Below are positions 11,161-23,251 of a stretch of DNA of 64,000 nt, piece by piece. A program made the position numbers and the translations under genes. Location of the stretch: the NCBI GenBank assembly GCA_015680685.1, contig MNCI01016594.1, positions 43,502 to 107,501 of the forward strand. The letters run 5' to 3'. The stretch comes from Gnetum montanum (Eukaryota > Streptophyta > Gnetopsida > Gnetales > Gnetaceae). The notes beneath the pieces were generated by a model. It saw nothing but the letters and a program-made list of their open reading frames with translations. It searched no databases and had not been told where the DNA came from. Positions within the stretch are counted from its first letter, which is position 1. Each line of letters opens with the position of its first letter.

Positions 11161-12300
11161 CAAATTTTTGGTTATGGGAAATCTCCAATTTTAACACCCT
11201 GCAGAAATTCTGACACATCTCTTACTTCAAAGTCAATTTTTAACCCTGCTCTACCATAGACTTTTCAGCACTTGTGACTCCTTTATTGTCGACCTTTAAC
11301 ATGCATTATTATAGTTTAACGCACATTCTCAGGTTTTAATTTATCAATTTACATCCTTACACATTTTAATTAATTTACTTTCTCGCATTTGCCCTGAAGC
11401 CTTGATGCTACATTCTTCCTCCTGCTTAAATATTTTTAAAGAGCTCTTCAAAACAACTTTTTTCATCCGTTCTTCTTCAATACATTTAGGTGGATGCATC
11501 GCTAAATCTTCAGGCATGTTAATTATTTCTTCTTTACAGCATCTTTAACAAAATTGTTTGCGTATTTTTACCTCCTGTAGCCATGCTTTAGTTGATTGTT
11601 CAGAACGTTTAGTGGATTTCCCTTCCACAATAATACCGGCGTCTGTGGAACTATTTCACATAAATTATAATGTTTTGCTTTAGAAAATACTCAAACATAA
11701 AATGGTATAACGTTTTTTTCTTGATATGCTACGTCTTTGCACTTTCCATTATAATTCCTGCTCTATCTTTGCAAATTCCATTGTAATTCTTTTCATGTGT
11801 AAGAGAAGTCTCCTATTATATTAGTTATGAATTTTATGTGCAAGTTTAGTTTTATAGTGGTGTTAATGACGAAGTGTACAAATTTAGCTTTAAAAAAATA
11901 AAGCCTAATTCAACTTTGGAAGAAGAGCATAGAATTTCTTATGTCAGATTTACTACAAAATGTCAATTCATCATTATTTTTCATCATTTGTAAATGTTAT
12001 TTCATGAAAAATGACTTTTCATTATCCCCTAGTATGGCCCTATTGTTTTTGCATAAAAGAAATAGCCATACAATGATGTAATGCTTTGCTTTCAATGCAA
12101 TAAAGACTAGCTACAAATTTTTCTAATTGTCATTTCTCTCTAACCTTTTCATCTTCTTCAAAGTTTAAATTCTCGGCCATTCTCAAACATTGTTTTCACC
12201 AAGTTTTCTCTCATCAATCATCAATTTTCTAAACTTCATCAAGCTCTTAGCACATTCACTAATTATCATCATCAACTTTTCCACATCATCAGGATTTACA
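11161..12300. other. intergenic, with possible leader of the Copia element at its right end
   Basis: No gene or repeat recognised. The last part (about 11950-12300) is C/T-rich with AATAAAG at 12099 and could be the R/U5 or leader of the Copia element, but it does not align by eye with the 3' LTR starting at 16582. Confidence 0.3.
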
Positions 12301-12456
12301 ATCAAGAACTACTCATTGGTTTACATTTTCATCCTTTAGAAGTTCAACAATCAATCACATATTTTCATCATTTTTTATCAAAATCTCACCAAAATCTCAA
12401 TATTTAATTTCAAATAGTCATCATTAAATAACAACATTGATATCAAAACCACCTTC

Positions 12457-13420
12457 ATGTTGAGTTGCAATAAAAAAATAGCAAAATGTCCTATCATCTT
12501 TAATGGGATCCAAGATTTCATCTTATGGAAAAACATGACGAAAGGGCTCCTCAAGGTAAATGATGTTTGGGAGGCAATTGAACTAGAAGAAACACTTGTT
12601 AAAATCACTTGTAGTAAACAAGATAAAGATGAAGAAGATTCCTTGATCAAGGATTTGTTATAGGAAGAAAAATGGAAGAGGATAGACTCCTTTGCAAGAA
12701 TGATCATCATTTTCAACATGTTAGAAAAAATAGTATGTAGGTTATGCTCCCTAAAGATAGCCAAACAAATAGAGGAAAAATTATGGTCAGATTACCTTGG
12801 AAACTGAAAAAAATTAATACACCAAGGAACTTTTATATAGAATACAATTTGACAAACTTAAAATTAAGAAAGAAGAAGATACTGAATAATTTTTTTTACA
12901 AAAATATATGAATGCACTAAAGACATTGATGAATTTGGATGTAGCTTCTCTCAATATCAAAAGACAAAAGATCATGGTAGCACTCTACAATAATCAGAGG
13001 TATCAAAATATGACAATAAACTTCCTTTAAAATAAAGAGTTCAAACAATTTATAGTAGAATATTTGGTCTCATAAATTAAAACTTTCAAAGAGGAAGATA
13101 ATATTGAGAAATATCAAGCATTTGCTACAAGTAGAGGAGAGGAAGAGGAAGATTCAATAGAGTAGATGAAGATTTAATAGAACCAATTTTCAAGACCAAA
13201 ATTTTTAGAAAGTTAAGACACAATAGAGGCTTCAACAAGAGGAAGAGGCTTCACAAGAAGAAGATGAAACTATCAAGGAATTTACAATCTTATAATGCCT
13301 TTCACCATGTAATTTTTTTAAGAAAAGAGGACATACTGTAGAAACTTGTTTGGCCAAAATTGGCTTTGATGCAATACAACTTCAAAATAAGAACCAAGAG
13401 GAATTTTCAACTTCAACTCC
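12457..13420 (+). pseudogene. Copia gag remnant
   Basis: Begins with a frame containing FNGIQDFILWKNMTKGLL followed by VNDVWEAIE, the normal N-terminal FxGxNFxxWKxxMxxxL pattern of Copia gag. An Arg/Gly-rich stretch lies near 13120-13260. At about 13297-13350 a CCHC knuckle can be read as C-N-F-F-K-K-R-G-H-T-V-E-T-C: the second Cys has become Phe (TGT to TTT). Several stops interrupt the frame. Confidence 0.75.
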
Positions 13421-13479
13421 AACATAAGAAGACAATCAAGGCAACTACAAAGCTTTTAATTCAAGAAAAATAATTAAAT

Positions 13480-13740
13480 AAATTTTATGGATTTTAGGCA
13501 ATAGCTGTTCAAATCACATGCTCGTACATAAATCCTACCTCCTTAGCTATAAAGCCAACAATATTGGCAACATTAAATTTGTATATAGTAATTCTCTTAA
13601 CATAGAAGGAGGATGAGATTACATTGCAAGATTACCTAATAATAAGGTCATAGCTATAACTAAAGTATTTTATGTTTCAAATATTTTAAATCCTTTGCTA
13701 TTTATAGGACAAATTGCTAGAAGAATAATTGATATAAGAT
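13480..13740 (+). pseudogene. Copia aspartic protease remnant
   Basis: At about 13486-13525 the frame reads WILGNSCSNHM, the counterpart of the WxLDSGxxxHM active-site motif of Copia proteases. Asp-Ser-Gly has become Gly-Asn-Ser, so the catalytic Asp is lost. It follows the zinc knuckle by about 130 bases, as expected. Confidence 0.65.
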
Positions 13741-14169
13741 TCAAAAATGAATGATGTGTACCATCACAAAAATTGATGGAGAAGAGATTATAAAGATCAA
13801 AGCCTACACAATTGAATCTACTCCATAGATTATGAGTATTTTAACTTGAAAGAAAATCTCATTAGCACTAATAATAATGTTTAAGAATTAAAAGATCTTA
13901 CTATCCAAGAACTAAAATATGAAAACAAATCTCAGAAAATTACCTTTAAAATGAGTTCAAAAAATAATCACTTATCTATAAATGATGTGAAAGTCAAAAT
14001 ATGATACAAAAAGATAGAACACACATCATATAATAACATTGAAAAGATGGAAAACTTTAAAAAGTCTATAAAATTCTAAATCAAAGAAACTCCAAAGGAG
14101 AAATATGAAATTTGTATCCAAAGAAAACAAACAAAAAATCCTTACATCATGGCCATGCAAAGAAAAAAC

Positions 14170-14580
14170 AAATCCCTTAAGTTACTTCACATTAATATCA
14201 TTGGTTGCATGTCAACCACCTCAATAGGTAGAAAAAATTACGCTTTTGTCATGGAAAATGACAACTCCAGATTTGCTTTGACATACATCATAAGAATAAG
14301 GATAAAGTTGTAAGAAAATTTAAAGATTTATATGACATTATGCATAACAACATGAATTACATTATAAAGGTCATTAGATCAAATAGATGAGAGAAGTTCA
14401 TCAACAAAGACTTTGGAGACTTTTTCTTAAAATAAGAAATTTTCCATCAAACAATATGTAGACACAATTTCCAATAAAATAGAATTTTAGAAAGGAAAAT
14501 TAGAACCTTACAAGACATGATGAGGTATCTTCTTAAAAATGCACAATTACTAAACAAATATTGGATCATGACCATGATCA
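14170..14580 (+). pseudogene. Copia integrase core remnant
   Basis: LLHINIIGCMSTTSIGRKNY at about 14180-14240 corresponds to the first strand of the DDE core; the first catalytic Asp (LHIDxxGP) is now Asn. The second Asp region near 14370-14400 also reads Asn. The Glu of the ILERK motif near 14490 is kept. Frames shift and stops occur between these points. Confidence 0.7.
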
Positions 14581-15059
14581 TGGTAACCTAACATCACCAA
14601 TATAATTATTAGAAAAAACAATAAAGATAAGTCACCTTATTAACTATTATATTACAAGTTACTAAATATCAATCACAAGAAAACATTTGAATGTCATTGC
14701 TATATCAAAATACAAAATAATTTCTGGACAAGTTGGACAATAGAGGAAAAAAATGTACATTTCTTAGGTTTGACACAAAAAAAAATTGGATACAATGATA
14801 TCACCTAAGTGAACACAAATAGTACTCACTTATAGATGTGATATTTATTGGAGAGAAATTTGACATAAATTAGTTTCAAAAAAGTAATGAAAAATCAAAG
14901 ATTCAAAATAATCCTAAAACTTGGATTCAAAGAGACCAACCTTAAGATTAAATATTAGACACAAATTTTGAAAGAAGGAAAACTATATCCAATTCATTTA
15001 AGAATCTTACATACTCAACCCTTAGTCAATAGTCAATTAACATATAAGTATCATTAAAA

Positions 15060-15980
15060 ATCAAAGAATGGAAGGAAGCCATGAACAAGGAGTATGAAGC
15101 CATCATGAAGATCAATACTTAGAAACTAGTGAATAGATCAAAAGGAAAGAAGATGATTGATTGGAAATGGCTATACAAAACAAAATATAATGAAAAAGAA
15201 GACATTATCAAATACAAAGTAATACTTATTACAAGAAAATTTAGATCAAAGAAATATATTGACTATAAAGAAATATTTATCTCTATAGCAAGGTTGAAAT
15301 TATAAAGCTTATTCTTTCAAAGGAAATTTGTCAAAATCTAAAATAATATCAGATGGATACAAAATAAAATTTTCTTAATGGAAATCTATGTACAACAACC
15401 TAAAGGATAGAAAATTAAAGGAAAAGAAGACAAATTGTGTAAATTGAAAAAGCCTTTGTATGGTTTAAAGCAAGTTTCTAGAACTTGGTTCTATAGAATT
15501 AATGAGTTTCTTCTTAAGAAAAACTACTTCCCATGCATGTCTGAACCAACCTTATACTACAAACATAGCAAGAATGACTTTATAATATCTCTCTATGTTG
15601 ATAACCTAGTGTTTATTGCCACTAATGATAAGCTATTAGAAGAATTCAAATCAGATATGTAGAATGAATTAAAAATGAAAGACCTTGAAGAACTAAAAAC
15701 CTTCTTGGACATCCAATTTGGATGAGAAAAGAAGGTTATTAATATACACTAAGGTATGTATGCTAAATTAATATTGAAAAAATACAATATTTATCAAGAA
15801 AAAGAAGCAAATTCTCCCCTACCACACAACATCAAACTTGATAATAAAGATAATACTCCTCTTATTCACTCAATCATGTATGGAATTATGATAGGATCAC
15901 TTAAATTCTTATGTTGTACCATGATTGAATTAGAATTTACCACATCATATCTATCTCGATTCATCTAGGAACCAAGAGAA
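15060..15980 (+). pseudogene. Copia reverse transcriptase remnant
   Basis: From about 15070 (W-K-E-A-M-N-K-E-Y-E-A type start) through 15435-15662, where a 75-residue open frame has LKKPLYGLKQVSRTWFYRIN and SLYVDNLVF. The latter is the YVDD catalytic box with the second Asp changed to Asn. A further open frame at 15756-15968 is the region after the palm domain. The family assignment is clear. Confidence 0.85.
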
Positions 15981-15999
15981 TCTCATCTCAAAGCTCTTG

Positions 16000-16520
16000 T
16001 TCATGTACTAAACTAAGACACTATAGATTATGGACTAAACTATACTAAAGGAGATGGAAAATTTAATGTCAATGTAGATGATAATTGGGGAAGGAGATGA
16101 TGATAATAGGAAATAAACTTCAAGAGTGATTATATTTCACGGAAAGAATGTCATCTACTAGAAATCCAAGAATTAAACATCAGTAAGCCTTTCAACATGT
16201 GAAGAAAAATTTCTTATTATGTTTGAATGTACTGAACATATTCTTTGGATCAAAAAATTAATAACACATATCGGATTTCATGTTTACCAATTCATCAACT
16301 TGGCATGTGACAATAAATCAACTGTACAACTTTTAAATGAAGATGGGCATTACAAGAAATCAAATCATATTAATATAAAATATTAATTTTTAAAGAAAGA
16401 AATAAAGGATGATAATATCAAACTAGTACATGTTGAACCAAATAATTGATTAACTCATTTATTGACAAAATCTCTCTTTTATTATAGGAATGAGCACATT
16501 TATAATGGTATAGGCTTTAC
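16000..16520 (+). pseudogene. Copia RNase H remnant
   Basis: Continues from the RT. Recognisable pieces are a tract ending in ITHIGFHVYQFINLACDNKS around 16255-16320 and HYKKSNHINIKYHFLKKEI around 16346-16400, both standard for Copia RNase H (the AExxA, DNxS and H-I-x-x-K-Y-H-x-x-R/K blocks). TAA and TGA codons break it. Confidence 0.75.
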
Positions 16521-16570
16521 ACAGACATCAAAGATGAAGAAAGAAGATTAGGAAACTTGAATTTCACCCT

Positions 16571-16581
16571 AAAGGAGGGAT
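16571..16581 (+). other. Copia polypurine tract
   Basis: AAAGGAGGGAT lies immediately before a TG (16582-16583) that would start the 3' LTR, about 60 bases after the end of the coding region. Confidence 0.55.
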
Positions 16582-17300
16582 TGCTAGTAATAGTATGAAT
16601 GTAAATAACTCATCAAATTTGAAAGGTAATTTTTCATCATGTGCTACAAAATGATACAAAATATTGATAAGGATAAAAACCCATCTCTTTAATATATATT
16701 TTATATTTAGTACATCTAGAAGTTGTAGGAGTCATGTGTTTGTATTTAGATTTCATTTTGAAGTTGTTTGAGTGGTTTTCCTATATCAAATAGGAAACTG
16801 CAAGCTCATTGTAGGTTGTAGTTTACTATAGTTTGTTATTGCAAGTAGCTACGAGTTGTATTCTACCTTAGTTTATGTCTTGAGATGAATTGTGTGATTT
16901 CTAGGTTTGGCTAGTGGATAGCAAGCCATTGCAAATCATAGTGAGTTATAGTATGAAGTTGCAAGTTGCAGGAATCCATAATTCATTGAGAAACAATCAC
17001 CAAATTTCTACAAGATTTACCAGTGTGCTAGAGTACAAGTCATAATTTAGCTGCTATGTAGTAGATCTATGAGCCTATGATCCATAGTTACTTGTAGTCT
17101 ATGAAATTATCTTTAAAAATATTTAAAATATTGAGGAAGATGTACAATCACTTAGAAACTATAAAAGCTTGTAAAGTCCTATAAGATTAATACCATGCTA
17201 TTTCACTAAACTGGATAATTGAGAGAGCTATAAAAAGAGAGATACTCTTCCTTGTGGAACCAATTATGTTGTGTTCTCATCTTGAGCACTTGTGTTCTCC
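16582..17300 (+). repeat. 3' LTR of the Copia element (right end approximate)
   Basis: Starts TGCTAGTAATAG directly after the polypurine tract. A TATAAAAAG-type box at about 17229 is followed by sequence like a transcribed leader (CTCTTCCTTGTGG…). The right end is not fixed because the partner LTR is not recognisable at 11.9-12.4 kb. Confidence 0.5.
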
Positions 17301-17399
17301 TCCATTGTTTCCATATTTTTTTATCTCATTTTGGCTATTTTGAAAATTAGAATGGGTGTTTTGGAAGTTTCCCTGGCTGTATGGGTCATCTTTATTCTT

Positions 17400-17790
17400 T
17401 GGAAAGATGTCTCTATGTTAACTTGACTCTTAGGCAAGGTGTTTATTGTTTTTGTGAGGCATCTCTTTAAGAGACAAAAACATCTCCACTTTTATCAAGA
17501 CATCTTGCTTAAGACATCTAATTAGCAAGTGAGACATCTTATCTAAGACATCTCCTAACTTTGAAAGATGTCTCAATTGAGATGTTGTTTTCATAGATGG
17601 GACATCCTACCTACAATGTTATCTCAAATAGTAAGACATCTCCTCTGATCTCTAGACATCTTCTATCACTCCCAAGCCTCAACCAAGAGGCCTTATAGCT
17701 CTCCAAGATGTCTTCTAAAAGCTTGAAACCTACAACCACACAAATGTAGGAACGAACAAAGGGGATTGGAAGAGGTGTCCTTATGCTAAC
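17400..17790 (-). repeat. 3' LTR fragment of a minus-strand chromovirus-like element
   Basis: Lies just beyond a polypurine tract (17791-17803, minus strand) that follows a chromodomain relic. It is marked by many copies of AGACATCT-like words on the + strand between 17460 and 17720. The outer end is uncertain and abuts the Copia LTR. Confidence 0.4.
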
Positions 17791-17803
17791 TCCCCCACCT
17801 TTC
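17791..17803 (-). other. polypurine tract of the chromovirus-like element
   Basis: On the minus strand GAAAGGTGGGGGA precedes the presumed 3' LTR, about 45 bases after the chromodomain frame. Confidence 0.45.
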
Positions 17804-17847
17804 AAAAAGTAAACTTAGGTAAATAAGGGATTAGGGGTTGAAGTTAT

Positions 17848-17967
17848 TCCATACTCTTAAATTCTGGTCTCATGGACTCATACAACATCATCAGTGGACT
17901 AATCCTCCCAATGGATCAAATATTCATACCTCTTAACTCCATGAGTACTAGAAGTTTCCTGCATCTT
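17848..17967 (-). pseudogene. integrase C-terminal chromodomain remnant
   Basis: On the minus strand one frame reads RYEYLIHWED, a stop, STDDVV, a stop, then HETRI. This is the pattern of the chromodomain (xEYLVKWxxxxxxDxTWExxxxI) at the end of chromovirus integrases. Both stops and a later TAA are single-base changes from Gln or Trp codons. The rest of the integrase is not present upstream, because the sequence changes at about 18003. Confidence 0.5.
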
Positions 17968-18002
17968 GAGCATGATTTCCTTCTTCTTCATTGAAGGCTT
18001 GG

Positions 18003-18003
18003 N
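18003..18003. other. single undetermined base (N) at an element junction
   Basis: The only N seen in the window. It falls exactly where chromovirus-like sequence (left) meets the truncated LTR of the Athila-like element (right). Confidence 0.95.
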
Positions 18004-18698
18004 ACTAGTGGTAACCTTGTCACATATGCTTTAGTCCAGAGTGAGGCATATGATTCTTGATGTTTTTTTGGCCTTACGCAACTCCTAATGATAATAAAGA
18101 AATAAATTATTTAACTAATTAATAATAGAAAGTAAAGTCTAAACTAGCCTATGGGCAATGAGTGTCTATTCCTAGCTTGCCATACACATATTGAACCCAT
18201 GTATCCACTACTGGGATTACCAAGTGATATGATACTAGGCAAACCAAGCAATAGTGCTATTAGGATTAGCAAGAAAATATGTGTTTATGCTCAAAATTGG
18301 TCACACTCATTCCACCAAGTCATTAACATGCATGGACTAAGTACATATAATATAAATTACATTAAAAGTAAATTTAATCTAAGTCAAAGTGCTGCAATGA
18401 ATAATAATAAATCTCAATCTTATTGCTGTCCATGAAATGTGTCTAGGTACATTGCCACTTGAATAAGATGTCATAAAACTAACTCAAACCCACACTACAG
18501 GCACTCCCTAACTATTTGCCAAGACTACAGAATAAAATTGCAAGAGTTCGACTACTCTATTGACAAAAAATTATGCCCAAACCATGCACCAAAGTGTTAT
18601 ATTTATAGACTAGCACACATGCCATGATATTGAATATTCGACATTGCTTCTTGGGCCCTAATATTGGGTATCCAATATTGAATCTAGATGGTTCATCA
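18004..18698 (-). repeat. 3' LTR of the outer Athila-like element, truncated
   Basis: Aligns by eye with 36880-37688 in the same orientation (shared stretches include AGTGAGGCATATGAT and the AATAAAGAAAT…ATTATTTAACTAATTAA region) and, inverted, with both inner LTRs. It ends …TTCATCA at 18698, the minus-strand TG start. About 150-260 bases of the other end are missing at the N. Confidence 0.8.
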
Positions 18699-18709
18699 TA
18701 CCCCCATGA
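18699..18709 (-). other. polypurine tract of the outer element
   Basis: TACCCCCATGA on the + strand, i.e. TCATGGGGGTA on the minus strand, directly before the LTR. The same word stands before the inner 3' LTR at 34137-34147. Confidence 0.7.
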
Positions 18710-20520
18710 TTGAGTAAAAACTTTTCTTTAAGTTAATAGGATAGGATCAAGCTTTCTTTACAAAAAATTGCAAATGATGGGATTATTGACTGATGCTAAC
18801 TACTGATTGACTCTGAGCACAACATTACAGAATTTTATTTGAGTGGATGCATACAAAATGAAAAAGTGACAAAAAGACTAGACAGACATTGAAGATTACA
18901 AAATTTGTACAGGTCTTCAAAGATCCACTAAAGATGATTCCTCTTATTGCCACTAGTGGTGGCAACTTTTAATATTGATTGTTATGTCGATGCTTCTCTG
19001 GTTATGTAGAACATTCTTGAAGAATGGACTGAAATTTCTTATCATCATACCATGGATCTAGCAAACATGTGATGTTTGAGCTACTATCTTATATGCTATG
19101 GTTTGTCCATGGGCATATCCACTGTTGGCCCCCTCTTGGTTTCATTTTCATGCCTAGCAAAAGACCTTCTTCCTTAGGAATTTCTTTTAGCATCACCTGT
19201 AATCATCAAAGGATCAACATTATTTTTGGTAAATTTTCTTTAATAATTAACCCTTTTTAGATCCCTTAGTTTTCATTTAAGCACAAAGTGATGATAACAT
19301 ACTATGCCTAAGGTTATGATGTAACTAAGATAATCAAGCTATTCACATTATTTTGATCAAATTCTATTAGTTACCATGATGTTCAAAAATAGGATGTTGG
19401 AACAATTTCAAAAATTTCGAAGTAGGCATTCTTAGCCCCCATGACTAATTAGCATAACTTTGGAAGTACACAAGTTTTCAAACAATTAAAACCAAAGGTC
19501 TAATTCATAAGATGGCCAAGAAGTATTGAACTTGAAGGATATTTTAACTAAAGAGTAGGAAAAAGTAAAAAAGTAATTGAAAGGGATGAGAAGTAATCCC
19601 AAAATTATGCATAAATTTAGAGAAACCATCACTGATGTTTTGGAAGATGTGAAGGTTAGTTTAAAGCAATGATTGACAAAAGTTATGCAAGTGGGTCCTC
19701 CCCAAAGCAGGCTTTTTCCATAATGCTCTTGCATAACCACTTCTATAGATGTTTGTGGGCACTCCAGAAGTTAAATGTAGACCATGCCTTTGCTCCAAAC
19801 AACACAAAAATACCATGGTTGGAATGTTGCACTATACTACACAAAACCAAAAGGTTCATAATCACATGTACTAGTGAGGTGAATAATGGGATGAGAAGCG
19901 ATTGAAGAGATCAAGATGTAAGGTACTTGAACATGTCCACAATAGGTTCTTGTGAAAAATGTGATTAAAATGATCAACATACCTATCCATCCAAGTTCAG
20001 ACCAAGTCCATATCATGAATAGTGACCTCACATTTATGTGTTCCTTCTTTCCAACGACCATGAATCCACAACCAACACAAAGAACAATCATCACTCCAAA
20101 AAGAAAAAAAAAAAGAGAAGAAGGAAGGAAGGGCCATAATTAGATAGGCATCTTTAGACATGGGTAACATGTCTTTCCAGCCCCATAACTAGTGCTTGTA
20201 GCCTATTATTGTGTTTAAGGGGAGTGTTTTGAATTTCAATTATTATTATTTTTCTTTTTCTTCCTTTTTTTCTCTTTTTTTGTTTCTTTTTTTTTGTGTG
20301 TTTTTTCTGAAATTTATATTTTTTGAAATGGGAACCACACCATGCAAAGACATAGCTTCCTATTTATTGGTTGATGAAGGAGTGATGATATGTTCCTCAA
20401 GAAGTCATGAACCACATGAAGGAAGTCAAGAAGAGAATCCAACAAGTCCCCTTGAGGTCACATCCTTTACCATTCCCACTTGGTCATTCCCTCTTTCTTC
20501 AAGGTGCAATGATCATTGAT
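18710..20520 (-). other. post-coding region of the outer element
   Basis: No coding content. It matches the inner element's 29400-30900 in reverse: GAAAGACATGTTACCCATG occurs in both, followed by a pyrimidine- or purine-rich run (20090-20130 here, 29600-29630 there). The open frames seen here on both strands are taken as chance. Confidence 0.6.
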
Positions 20521-22156
20521 TAATTTTAGTTTCATGAAAGAAGAACCAAATTGTTTCAATGAAAAAGACCTTTTATTTAGAGAACTAGAGGTATGGATGA
20601 GGTGGTCTCACTACTTTACACAATTACTTACCCAATTATCTTGATAGCATAACACAAAAACCCAATACATAGTATTGACTTTTGCATCATGACCTGGTAA
20701 TATTATTAACAAAAACATGAAACACATTCATAAAACATAAAGAGAATGACTCAAGAAAAGAGAAAAATATAAAGAAAAGAAAAATATTTAGAAATGGAAA
20801 ACATATTAAGAATCAAAAAATTTTGGAAGAAATAGGAAAATGCAAAAAATTGTAAAAAAGAAAGAAAGTGAAAAACACTTATTAGTTCTTGAACCAAGAT
20901 GGAGCATCTCCCCCATGACTATTTTACGATTGCACATTTGAGAGATGGGCCACACAATCCCCTAGTTATACACTACCTGTTTCCCATCTAGAACCATTAC
21001 TGATTTAATTAATCATGTGGTAGGACATCTAACATTGGTGATAGTCTCATTTGGATCATTTAGAGATGTATCTAGATTTGGACTTAAAGGTATTTCCGTT
21101 TTGGGGGATCTAAATGTGTTTGCTTCTTCTTCTTGATTTTCTATTTTAATTCCCAGGTCTTCATGTTTGATATCCTTTTCTAGTGTATAATCAAAGTGTA
21201 AGATATATGCATCCAAGTCCTCTATTTGGTTCATTTTCTTAAGTCTAGAACTAATAAGTGAATTAGTTGCCTCCATGAATTTTTTAAATGATTTTATATT
21301 CTCATTTTTAAGCCATTAGGTATCTTCTAGTTTAGTGGCTACTTTGTAGATTGGCTTTTGCTCACATACTTGCTCCTAAAATTTATTGTGGGCTATCTTA
21401 ATATTTTTAATTTCCAACCAACAATTGCACCCTTTACTATTAGTAGTGATGCATGGATTCTTTTGTCTCTCCACAGTGATAGGTTCATCATTTTCATCCT
21501 ATGTTGGAGTGGTGATGGCTGTTGGCTTTTTTTGTATGATTAGGAGACATTGTTCTAATGAGGAATGTTGCTGCATCAAATTGGCCTTGTGCTAGTTTTG
21601 ATGAGTTAGTAGGTCCACAAGTGTTGTGCTTATGCATGGGAACCATCCTAAAGAAAGGGTGTTTCCTAGATTGTGGTGGAGATCTACTAGTATTATCATT
21701 TTCGTGTATGTTCATAGCTCAAGTGGTACTCTTTTGTTGATGTTGTCGTGCTAGGCCTTCTTATGTTGTTGGCGGTGACATATGGTGGAGGGAAGTATGA
21801 AAATATTGAGGATATGATGAAGGATGAGATGTGTGAGGTGGTGATCTCATTCAAGATGTTGCAGGATGATGATATTTGGGAGAGTGGTAGTAGTAATTTG
21901 AGGTAGAGCAAGTAAAACTAGTTGGGGAAATAGGTTGTTGAATGTAATATTTGTATGGGTTCAGGTGGAAATATAGGTAGGGCTAGTTTGATGATGGCCT
22001 CCCCCACAACTGTGGGTTTTACCATTATAGTTAATGATAGTGTTGAGGTTGGTAGGAAGTCCCACTAGGATGGTATGACTAGTTGTAGGACTATCTATAA
22101 TTACCTTGTGAGTAAGGTAATTTCCTAGGCATTTACTTTTGTATGAACTTGGGATT
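20521..22156 (-). pseudogene. gag tail and spacer of the outer element
   Basis: Minus-strand continuation of gag from 35050 across the inner insertion. Around 21500-22000 the frame is rich in Tyr, His, Ser and Pro, like a disordered gag tail. The open frame at 21013-21276 (Glu/Asp/Ile-rich, 87 residues) is not recognised. None of the protease, RT or integrase motifs found in the inner element is present. Confidence 0.4.
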
Positions 22157-23082
22157 TGATGAGAGTCAAAGTGTCACATCAATGGGTCCCCATTGATGCA
22201 GCCTCATCAACAAGGCCCTATTTACATGGTGTTGCCCCATCGACAAGGCCACATCGAAAAGGCCCCATCGATGTAGCCCTATAATAAAAACTATAAATAT
22301 GAGCTCACAGTTGTGTGTATAGGATCATCAAGTCATAGTAGTAGTAGAGCTCTTGTAGCTTTTCCATTTGAAAGTTAAAATATTTCTTTGAGCGTCCGCA
22401 ACAAGAGTTAGAAAGTATATGGATCTTTATTCAAGCATTGTTATACCTAAACCACACTAGTGTGTACGACAATAAAGATAAGCCTTTTGATCAAACCTTG
22501 CAGCACTTAGTATAGATTAATGATTTATTTATGCATTCATTATTTTCATTGAATATGTAATTAATTAAGCTAAAATTAGACTTTAAGTGATTAGCTAATT
22601 ATTTAAGATAAATAGATTAAACACATAAATATGACTGCTTCAAGCATAAACACATATTCACTTGGTAATCCCAGCAATGTTATTGCTTGGTGTGCCTAGT
22701 AGCATAGTGCTTGGTAACCTATTGGTAAATACATGGGTTTAGGAAGAGTATGGAAAGTGGGACTAAATATTTATGTTAGGACTAGTTAGAGATTAGTCAA
22801 GTAGTTAAACTAGATTAGCTATTAAATCACTCCATCTCTCTCTTTAAGTACCAAGGAACATAAAACACAAAACAATAAAAATCATATGCCTTGATTACAC
22901 TTAATCATACTATGTGCATCACAAGTGTAATTGGAAAGACAACGAACAACCATTAGGGAAAGGCTCAATTCCTAGAAGACTAGTGTACCAAAAACTATAG
23001 AGTCCATGAAATTTGATTGGATCACGCATGAACACTTTGTGATTTTTATGGTTGGACATAGGGATACGTTCACTACTCATCA
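22157..23082 (+). repeat. 5' LTR of the inner element
   Basis: 926 bp, TG…CA. It aligns with 34148-35049 along most of its length (shared: GTGTGTACGACAATAAAGAT; TCATTATTTTCATT; TCATATGCCTTGATTACACTT). The many differences, mostly transitions, indicate an old insertion. A candidate TATA box is CTATAAATA at about 22291. Confidence 0.88.
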
Positions 23083-23083
23083 T

Positions 23084-23101
23084 TGGTGCCATTGCCAAGG
23101 A
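23084..23101 (+). other. primer binding site, tRNA-Asp type
   Basis: TGGTGCCATTGCCAAGGA, one base after the LTR. The PBS complementary to tRNA-Asp used by Athila/Tat elements is TGGCGCCGTTGCCGGGGA. The four differences are all C-to-T or G-to-A. Confidence 0.75.
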
Positions 23102-23251
23102 CTCTTTTTGTTGAAATATGCATTATCTAGGATTATTAAAAACTATTAATGTCATTGGATAAACCTCAAGGATGACATCATTATCAAATTATATAATCAT
23201 AAAAACACATTGTTTAATTTATTTATTATAAATTTTTTTCTTCTCATAGGC

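Larger units (their letters stand above)
12301..17300 (+). mobile_element. Ty1/Copia retrotransposon relic
   Basis: Domains on the + strand come in Copia order: gag, protease, integrase, RT, RNase H, then a polypurine tract and 3' LTR. Integrase before RT separates Copia from Gypsy. Stops are frequent and all catalytic centres I could locate except one are damaged. A matching 5' LTR and PBS were not found, so the left limit is approximate. Confidence 0.8.

Noticed and set aside
11950-12450. 5' LTR of the Copia element
   Set aside because: No alignment by eye with the 3' LTR (16582 onward) and no initiator-Met PBS before gag; left as possible leader only.
20211-20519. 102-residue + strand frame beginning with a Phe-rich run
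   Set aside because: Created by a poly-T tract in the noncoding region shared with 29.4-30.9 kb; no conserved counterpart there.
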